Origin: Brachybacterium vulturis
Lineage (GTDB): Bacteria; Actinomycetota; Actinomycetes; Actinomycetales; Dermabacteraceae
Assembly (NCBI RefSeq): GCF_002407185.1
Contig: NZ_CP023563.1
Location: forward strand, 1,054,001 to 1,118,000
Length of the DNA: 64,000 nt
Direction of reading: 5' to 3'
Each line of letters opens with the position of its first letter. The stretch's first letter is position 1. A program made the translations under genes and the position numbers. The notes under the pieces were generated by a model that had not been told where the DNA came from, made no database searches, and saw nothing but the letters and a program-made list of their open reading frames with translations. This document shows positions 57,924 to 64,000 of the stretch, one piece after another.

Positions 57924-59635
57924 ATGAGCGCGATCGAGGGACCGCCGTCGCCGTTCGACGCGGACGGCCGCGATGAGGCTGCTGAAGCGGCGTTCCTGGC
58001 GTCCCTGCCGCCGCGGCTGCGGAACGTCGATGCGCGTCAGGAGCTCACCCGCGAGGACCTTCCCCTGCGCGGCCGCAGCATGGATGATCCCCAGCTCAGC
58101 GCCGCGACCCAGCGCGTCTGGGATGCGGAGAAGCAGGAGGCCCGCTGCCTGGCGGAGAAGCATCGGGCCCTGGCCGAGCTCTACGAGCACGACGGGGAGT
58201 ACGAGGAGGTCACCGAGGTCGATTCCGTGGACGCCACGCGTGCCGCCCTCGCTCTGCGAGTGACCACCGGTGCTGCTGGCTGGTATCTCCGCGATGCTTA
58301 TCAGGCGGTGCACCTGTTCCCGCGCTGCCTCGCAGCTTTGGAGTCCGGGGTTCTGCCGTCGACCTGGTTCCAGAAGATGCTGAAATCCTCACGCTCTTTG
58401 ACGGATGATTCTCGCAGGAATCTGGATGTCGCTGTCGCGTCCTGGTCCCCGGATATCAGTCCGGAACGTTTCTTCACCCTGCTGAAGAAGCTCATCGCCC
58501 TGCTCGAGCAGCGCGAGGAGCGGCCTGATCCTCTCGACGGTCTCACTCGCAGTGTCGAGCTCCTGCCCAGCAACGAGCCGGGGATGGGGACCGTGCAGAT
58601 CAGCGGTCCGATCCCCGACATCCTCGCGCAGTGGAAGCAGTTGGACGAGTCCGCTCGCGCGGTCCAGACCGCCCAGCGCACCGCCCTGCGGGAGGGCACC
58701 CCCATTCCGCATGACCCGGACGGTCTCGTCCTGGCCTCGGGAAGGCCACGCCCCTGACCCAGCTGCGCTTCGCGCTGATGAGCTCGGCGACGCTGGACGT
58801 CGACGGAGTCCAGATCCCCACCGAGCGGTTCCGGCTGAACATCACCGTTCCTGCGCTCACGCTGCTGGGTGCTTCGGATGAGCCGGGCAGTCTGGAGGGC
58901 ACCATCCCGTTGCCGCCGTCGATGGCCCGTTCCCTCGCCGGCAGCACCGGTGCCTGGTACCGCGTGCTGACCGATCCCACCAGTGGTGCTTTCCTGCCGC
59001 TGGCGGCGACGAGGTACCTGCCCTCGACGGCGATGCTCGAGCATCTTCGGATGCGCAACAGCCTGTGTGCGGTGCCGGGATGCACCCGGCCCACCTCCTG
59101 GGCCTCCGAATGCGATCACATCGAAGAATGCCGGCGCGGCACGCCTGACGCGGGAGCCCTCACCGAGATCGAGAACCTCCACCTGCTGTGCTGGCAGCAC
59201 CACCTCGACAAGACGGCCGGCCTGCTGGACCCCACCCGGCTGCCCACCGCCGTCACCGAGCCCGGACGCACCCGCTGGGTCGTCGGTCGCGACGGCGATG
59301 TCGTGACCGTGATCGATGATCTCGACACCGCGAGCCTCCAGATCGCCCAGGACCTCGCACGCGCCTGGACCTGCTTCCTGCGCGGCACCCATGCCGGGGA
59401 GCCGGTCACCGTTTCGGTGCCGACAGAACCCGGATCGGCTGGCCCCGAACTCCCGGGATCCAGCAGTCCAGGTCAGGTGCTCCCTCCCGAGCAACCGACG
59501 GAGATCGCGGAGGATCCGCGTCCCGAGTACTTCGCCTGGGAACCACCCTTGCTGCGAGGCGGACACCACCCGCCACCGCAGGAGCCCGAGAAGCCCCCGG
59601 AACCCTGGGGAGACCTGGGCCCACCACCCTTCTGA
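57924..59635 (+). pseudogene. DUF222 / 13E12-family HNH endonuclease, frameshifted
   Basis: The first frame (57924-58757) encodes the DUF222 domain and ends abruptly in GRPRP. A second frame, shifted by one base, continues the same protein from the same spot (KATPLTQLRFALMSSATLD) to 59635 and carries the HNH nuclease: CAVPGCTRPTSWASECDHIE and ENLHLLCWQHHLDKT. Loss of one base in GGGAAGG at about 58739-58745 explains it: one extra A would rejoin the frames. All zinc and catalytic residues of the HNH part remain. Either it is a recent pseudogene, a sequencing error, or two proteins are made by restart at the ATG at 58778. A Pro-rich tail ends it. Confidence 0.85.
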
Positions 59636-59737
59636 CCGAACGGCCCACGCTCCGTGCCGGGCCCGGCGCACCGTCGTGTGCTCCGGGGCATCGGCCTGCC
59701 TGCGACCGCTCCTGCGACCGGCAGGGCCGCAAGGGCC

Positions 59738-60448
59738 TCAGCTCACCGCGAGGCCGGCGAGGACCTCGGCCACCACGGCCTGCGGATCCGGGGCACCCAT
59801 GACCGCGCGGACCACGGCCACACCCGCCACCCCGGTGCGCGCGAGAGCGGCGGCATCGGCAGGGGTGACGTCACCGATCGCCACGATCGGCAGGGACGAG
59901 GCGGCGACCAGCGGGAGGTACCCCTCGACCCCGAGCGGCGGCCGGCCGGAGTCCTTCGTGGGGGTGCGCCGGAAGGGGCCGGCACCGAGGTAGTCGACCT
60001 GGTCACGCACTCCCTCCGCGGCGCGGACCAGCTCGAGCGTCCCCGTGGTCAGCCCGATGATCGCCTCCGGCCCCAGCAGCTCCCGCGCATCGGTCACCGG
60101 CAGGTCGTCCTGGCCCAGATGCACGCCGTGCACCGCCGCTCCGCGCAGACGTGCGACGGCCGCGACGTCCGCCCGGTCATCGACCAGCACCCGGGTGCTG
60201 GGGCGAGCAGCCCGCACCGCCTCGGCCACGGCGAGGACCAGCTCCAGCAGCTCCGCCGCAGTGGCCTCCTTGGCCCGCACCTGCACCACCCCGGCCCCGG
60301 CGGAGGCCGCCGCGGCCGCGACCTCGACGGTCCTGCGCCCGGTCCCCGAGGTGACGAGATAGCAGCGCAGATCGAGGTCGGGGCGAGGGCCGCCCCGAGC
60401 GCCGGCGGACTGCGTGGGCGGGGTGGGCTGTGTGGGCTGAATGGTCAT
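59738..60448 (-). CDS. thiE: Thiamine phosphate synthase
   Basis: The 236-residue TIM barrel has the ThiE motifs: VQVRAKEATAAEL, LVDDRADVA, GVHLGQDDLP, GAGPFRRTPTKDS and AIGDVTPADAAAL. It joins the pyrimidine and thiazole phosphates to thiamine phosphate. It is the last gene of the thiamine operon; its ATG overlaps the thiM stop. A Pro/Gln/Thr-rich lead of about 25 residues precedes the barrel. Confidence 0.95.
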   Translation of the reverse strand: MTIQPTQPTPPTQSAGARGGPRPDLDLRCYLVTSGTGRRTVEVAAAAASAGAGVVQVRAKEATAAELLELVLAVAEAVRAARPSTRVLVDDRADVAAVARLRGAAVHGVHLGQDDLPVTDARELLGPEAIIGLTTGTLELVRAAEGVRDQVDYLGAGPFRRTPTKDSGRPPLGVEGYLPLVAASSLPIVAIGDVTPADAAALARTGVAGVAVVRAVMGAPDPQAVVAEVLAGLAVS

Positions 60449-61263
60449 CGTCCTACCTCATCGAGTGCGTCCAACAGGTGCATGCGGAAGCTGCCCGGGC
60501 CGGCGGCCCGCTCGGCGGCGAGCTCCCCGGCCAGGTCGAGCCAGACGGTGGCGGCCACCGCGGCCTCGAACGGATCGGGATGCACGGCGGTGCAGGCCGC
60601 CGTCAGCGCCCCCAGCAGGCACCCGGTCCCTGTGACCCGGGTCAGCAGCGCGGTGCCGCGCGCCACCCGCAGGCTGCGCGCGGCGTCCAGCACGAGGTCC
60701 GTCTCCCCGGAGACCGAGACTGCTCCGCCGGTCCGCGCCGCCACCTCCCGGGCGGCGTCCTCGACAGCATCGCCGGCGCGGTCGCTCGCGGCGGAGGCGT
60801 CCGGTCCGCGGCCGCCCCGCCCCACCCCGGTCACGGCCAGCACCTCGGAGGTGTTGCCGCGCACCACGGCGGGTCGGGAGTCCAGCAGCTGCCGGGCCAG
60901 CGGGGTGCGGACCGGGGCGATCCCGATCGCGGTGGGGTCGAGCACCCAGGGGCGCCCCTCCCGCACCGCCACCGCGACCGTGGCCGGGATCCCGTCCATG
61001 GCGTCGGTGCTGAGCGTGCCGAGGTTGATCGACAGGGCGTCGGCGAGCGTGGTCACCACCGGGGCCTCGGCCGCGGTCTCGGTCATCATCGGCCGGGCGC
61101 CGGCGGCCAGCAGGCCATCGGCCACCAGCGACATCGAGACGGTCGCGGTGAGGCAGTGCACCAGCGGCGCCCGCTCGCGCACCGCGGCCAGGACCGGAGC
61201 GACCGGGCCCAGATCCGGGTCCGTGCGCGGGGGCGGGGATATGGGGCCGGGCTGGGCGGTCAT
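60445..61263 (-). CDS. thiM: Hydroxyethylthiazole kinase
   Basis: The 272-residue ribokinase-like enzyme has PLVHCLTATVSMSLVADGLL, SINLGTLS, VVRGNTSEVLAVTG and the phosphate-binding VTGTGCLLGALTAA of ThiM. It phosphorylates salvaged 4-methyl-5-(hydroxyethyl)thiazole. ATGA overlaps join it to the MFS gene upstream and to thiE downstream. It has an Ala/Pro-rich lead not usual in the family. Confidence 0.93.
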   Translation of the reverse strand: MTAQPGPISPPPRTDPDLGPVAPVLAAVRERAPLVHCLTATVSMSLVADGLLAAGARPMMTETAAEAPVVTTLADALSINLGTLSTDAMDGIPATVAVAVREGRPWVLDPTAIGIAPVRTPLARQLLDSRPAVVRGNTSEVLAVTGVGRGGRGPDASAASDRAGDAVEDAAREVAARTGGAVSVSGETDLVLDAARSLRVARGTALLTRVTGTGCLLGALTAACTAVHPDPFEAAVAATVWLDLAGELAAERAAGPGSFRMHLLDALDEVGR

Positions 61264-62615
61264 CGCAGGCTCCCGGCGGCCACCGTGTCGAGGTCCGCGC
61301 CCAGCTCACGCGGTCGCAGATGCGGTCCCCGCGCGGCGCCGACCACCAGCAGCAGACCGCCGAGGACGATCAGGACCAGGACGGTGCCGTGACGGCCCAG
61401 CACCGGCTCCAGGGCGGGCACATAGAAGGGGTAGAGCGCCGGCAGCACCAGGGACAGGCTGTATCCGGCGCCGTACCCGGTGGAGCGGATCGAGGTGGGG
61501 AAGCGCTCGGAGAGGTAGGCGGCGATCGGCCCGTAGGCGGCGACGGTGGCGACCTGCAGCAGCGCGGCGCAGGCGGCGGCCATCGCCAGAGTGGGGGAGG
61601 TGACCGCGAGCCACCACAGCAGCGGTCCCGCCACCGTCGCGGCCGCACCCCAGACCATCAGCAGCCGGCGCCGCCCCACCAGGGTGGACAGGTGCACGGC
61701 CGCCGCCATCGCGACCGCCTGCGCCACCGAGGCCAGCCCCATGACGATCGGCACCGCGATCGGCTCCAGCGGCGCATCGGTGCCCAGACGCTCGGTGAGC
61801 AGCAGCACGGTGGTGTAGGTCAGCAGCCACAGCCCCGTCATCATCGCGAACACCTGCCAGAACGCGCGCGACCAGGAACCGGCCAGCAGGGTGCGCAGGG
61901 TCGGGGCCGACGCGGCGCCCGCGCCGTCGCGGAGCGTCCGCTCCTGCTGCTGCGTGAACAGCGGGGCGTCGCTCACCCGCCGGCGGTAGTAGAGGAGCAT
62001 GCCCACCGAGAGCAGGGCTCCGGCCGCGAACAGCACCCGCCACCCCCAGGCCGCGTACTGCTGCGGCCCCAGCAGCGTCAGCAGCACCGCGACGGCGAAG
62101 GCCACCGCCGCCTGCGCCCAGGGGGCCATCGACAGGATCAGCCCGCTCATCAGCCCGCGCCGACGCGGCGCCGACCATTCCATCGCCAGCGGGATCGCGG
62201 CCGAGTACTCACCGGCCACGAAGATGCCGCAGAGGAACCGCAGCAGCAGGATCAGCGCCACCGTCCCGACGCCCAGCAGCTGATGGGTGGGGACCAGCGC
62301 GATGGCGAGCGCGCACGCGGCCGTGCCGCCGATGGCGATCCGCGTGGTGCGGGTGCGGCCCAGGCGATCCGCGATCCTGCCGAACACGACCCCGCCGACC
62401 GGACGACCCATGAGCATCGCGATGATGATCAGCGCCCCGGTGGAGGCGGTCGCACCGGGCCCGGCCAGCACCAGCATCGCGGGGGCGAGCGCCGTCACGG
62501 GCAGGAACACATGGATGTTGTCGATGAAGTTGCCGACCACCCCGGCCCGCAGGGCGGATCGTCCCGTCGGGGGCAGCTGACGGGGTCCGGCGAGCGTCGA
62601 GGCGGCGGCGGTCAT
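61260..62615 (-). CDS. MFS transporter within the thiamine salvage operon
   Basis: The 451-residue protein has about twelve helices and MHS-type motifs: VVFGRIADRLGRTRTTR after helix 2, GIFVAGEYSAAIPLAMEWSA in helix 4 and RRRVSDAPLF. The ATG chosen overlaps the ThiD-TenA stop (ATGA), and the stop overlaps thiM in the same way, so it is locked into the thiamine operon. By context it should import a thiamine precursor such as the pyrimidine, thiazole or an N-formyl derivative. Frames reaching further upstream lie inside the ThiD-TenA gene. Confidence 0.88.
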   Translation of the reverse strand: MTAAASTLAGPRQLPPTGRSALRAGVVGNFIDNIHVFLPVTALAPAMLVLAGPGATASTGALIIIAMLMGRPVGGVVFGRIADRLGRTRTTRIAIGGTAACALAIALVPTHQLLGVGTVALILLLRFLCGIFVAGEYSAAIPLAMEWSAPRRRGLMSGLILSMAPWAQAAVAFAVAVLLTLLGPQQYAAWGWRVLFAAGALLSVGMLLYYRRRVSDAPLFTQQQERTLRDGAGAASAPTLRTLLAGSWSRAFWQVFAMMTGLWLLTYTTVLLLTERLGTDAPLEPIAVPIVMGLASVAQAVAMAAAVHLSTLVGRRRLLMVWGAAATVAGPLLWWLAVTSPTLAMAAACAALLQVATVAAYGPIAAYLSERFPTSIRSTGYGAGYSLSLVLPALYPFYVPALEPVLGRHGTVLVLIVLGGLLLVVGAARGPHLRPRELGADLDTVAAGSLR

Positions 62616-64000
62616 CGGACCGCCCCGCTGAGAGCGGCCTCCGCAGGGGCATCGTGCGGCGCGAGCCGACGGGCCTGCTCGAAGAACTCCAGCTCGTGGC
62701 GGCATGCCAGGAGGAACGCCCGCGCCGCCGCAGCCCGCCGGACGGGGCTGGCCGCGGCGAGCTCCCGCTCGACCTCGCCCAGCGCCCCCTGCACGCCCTC
62801 GACGAACCCGGGATCGCGATAGGTCTCCAGCCAGGCGGCGTAGGGATGGCCCGGCGCGATCTCGGCCAGCTCACCACCCACCTGCGCGTAGAGCCAGAAG
62901 CACGGCAGCACCGCGGCGGCCACCACCGGGGTGGGGGAGCCGAGCGCATGGCGGAGCAGGAAGTCGGTGTACGCGCTGGTCACCGGGCTGAGGGCGGTGT
63001 CGTCCTCGGCGGGCTCCGCGGACAGCCACGAACGATGCAGCTCCGCCTCGACCGTCAAGCAGCTCCGTGAGGACTCCGCCCAGAACGTGCGACCGGAGGC
63101 GGTGGTGGACGCCTCCGCGAGGGCGGCCAGGGCGCGGGAGTAGCGAGCGAGGTAGAGCGCATCCTGGGCGAGGTAGACGTCGAACGCCGGGCCGGGCAGG
63201 CTGCCGTCCACCAGTGCACGGACGAACCCGGAGTCCGCCACCTGCGCAGCCAGGGAGGACCCGGCGGCCCAGAGCGCGGCGGTCCACGGGCCGGCAGGGG
63301 CGACGACCGGGAGCACCGGGGCGATACCGGTCTCCGTGCCGGCATCCCCTGAGCAGGCGTCGATCAGGTCCTCGGGTGCCTCGAGCCGGGCGGGGACCTC
63401 GCCCACCCGCAGCCAGGGCGCAGCGGAACCGGCCGCCGCCAGCCGTCGACCCTGGTGGGCGTGGTCCACGGGACCGTGCCCCGTCCCGACCTGCAGGGCA
63501 GCCCCGTGCACGATCGCCTCGTGCAGCCACTGGGTCGCCCAGGCCAGGGCCGCGGCGGGGCGGTGGCCCGCACCCAGGCGGGTGGCGAGCGCGGAGGCGA
63601 GGGAGCAGCCGGTGCCGTGCGTGGAGGTGGTCTCCACCCGGGCCGAGCTCGCCCGGTGCTGCGAGCCGTCCGGCTCCACCCAGGTGTTGGTCACCTCGCG
63701 GTCCTCGAGATGGCCCGTCTTGACGAGGACGGCGACTCCGGTCTCCGCCGCCCAGCGGCCGGCCTGCGCGAGCGCCTCGTCCTCGGTCCGGGCGCGCGGC
63801 GCACCGGTGAGCACCGCGAGCTCGTCGATGTTCGGGGTGACCACGCTCGCACGGCGGCAGAACCGGAGCATCGCCCGCTCGGCCGCGGGCTCCAGGAGGC
63901 GATGGCCGCTGGTGGCGACCATCACCGGATCCACCACGAGCACCCGCGGCGGATGCGCGTCGATCCAGGCCGCCACCGCCTCGATGACCTCGACGGTGCC
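62612..64000 (-). CDS. thiD: ThiD-TenA fusion (HMP-phosphate kinase / aminopyrimidine aminohydrolase), N-terminus outside window
   Basis: The frame enters from the right edge; 462 residues are visible. The first part is the back of a ThiD kinase (VVDPVMVATSGHRLL, TPNIDELAVLTG, VLVKTGHLED, STHGTGCSLASALA with the anion-hole Gly and catalytic Asp-type position). The last 220 residues are a TenA domain (QDALYLARYSRALA, active-site Cys in LPCFWLYAQVG, closing Glu in LEFFEQARRL). ThiD makes the pyrimidine diphosphate and TenA regenerates HMP from damaged thiamine. It heads the visible operon; any TPP riboswitch would lie beyond the edge. Confidence 0.92.
   Translation of the reverse strand, partial: GTVEVIEAVAAWIDAHPPRVLVVDPVMVATSGHRLLEPAAERAMLRFCRRASVVTPNIDELAVLTGAPRARTEDEALAQAGRWAAETGVAVLVKTGHLEDREVTNTWVEPDGSQHRASSARVETTSTHGTGCSLASALATRLGAGHRPAAALAWATQWLHEAIVHGAALQVGTGHGPVDHAHQGRRLAAAGSAAPWLRVGEVPARLEAPEDLIDACSGDAGTETGIAPVLPVVAPAGPWTAALWAAGSSLAAQVADSGFVRALVDGSLPGPAFDVYLAQDALYLARYSRALAALAEASTTASGRTFWAESSRSCLTVEAELHRSWLSAEPAEDDTALSPVTSAYTDFLLRHALGSPTPVVAAAVLPCFWLYAQVGGELAEIAPGHPYAAWLETYRDPGFVEGVQGALGEVERELAAASPVRRAAAARAFLLACRHELEFFEQARRLAPHDAPAEAALSGAVR

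Overview
The window is GC-rich actinobacterial DNA. It has dense genes, many 4-base ATGA/GTGA overlaps, a sortase-type surface protein, three complete SLH-domain proteins plus one partial one, and a homoprotocatechuate dioxygenase whose iron ligands match the Brevibacterium-type enzyme. A Micrococcales host, perhaps close to Brachybacterium, is my inference; I saw no rRNA, tRNA or other marker gene to fix it. No CRISPR array or complete insertion sequence was found.

Layout. 0-1 kb: a secreted SLH protein leaving the left edge. 1.5-7.8 kb: a two-component-like island with a lone receiver, a membrane glycosyltransferase ending in an Hpt-like domain, a PAS histidine kinase, an OmpR-type regulator and a free Hpt-like protein; both Hpt-like domains lack the phosphorylated histidine. 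7.9-9.8 kb: a MntA/HepT toxin-antitoxin pair with a nonsense-interrupted toxin, and an XRE regulator behind tandem repeats and a palindrome. 9.9-17.5 kb: a patatin-like lipase, an XcbB/CpsF-like hydrolase-fold protein, a thiolase and a sugar oxidoreductase/isomerase pair divergent from a TetR gene. 17.5-19.5 kb: a MazF-type toxin-antitoxin pair and a Fic enzyme, each behind a near-perfect palindrome. 19.6-27.7 kb: an MFS carrier, an LAETG-anchored protein and a MoxR/DUF58/transglutaminase operon.

28-39 kb encodes a surface nucleic-acid scavenging set: an ExeM/NucH-type nuclease and two UshA-like 5'-nucleotidases, all ending in SLH repeats, with an NDH-2 gene in between. One nucleotidase is a diverged copy that has lost catalytic motifs. 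Two of the SLH regions are nearly identical DNA. 39-44.7 kb holds an APC permease, an ArsR/SRPBCC pair and a flavin disulfide reductase.

44.9-56.6 kb is a catabolic cluster for a hydroxyphenylacetate-type aromatic acid: flavin monooxygenase, MHS-type importer, ring-cleavage dioxygenase (HpaD), HpaE, an unusual FAH-RraA fusion, HpaH, HpaI and a succinate-semialdehyde dehydrogenase, giving pyruvate and succinate. A FadR-type GntR regulator lies inside it, and a CGTATACG palindrome occurs before three of its promoters. No separate HpaF isomerase gene is present.

56.8-64 kb has an alpha/beta hydrolase, a 38-bp minisatellite, tandem DnaA-box-like repeats, a frameshifted DUF222/HNH gene and a thiamine salvage operon (ThiD-TenA fusion, MFS carrier, ThiM, ThiE) running off the right edge.
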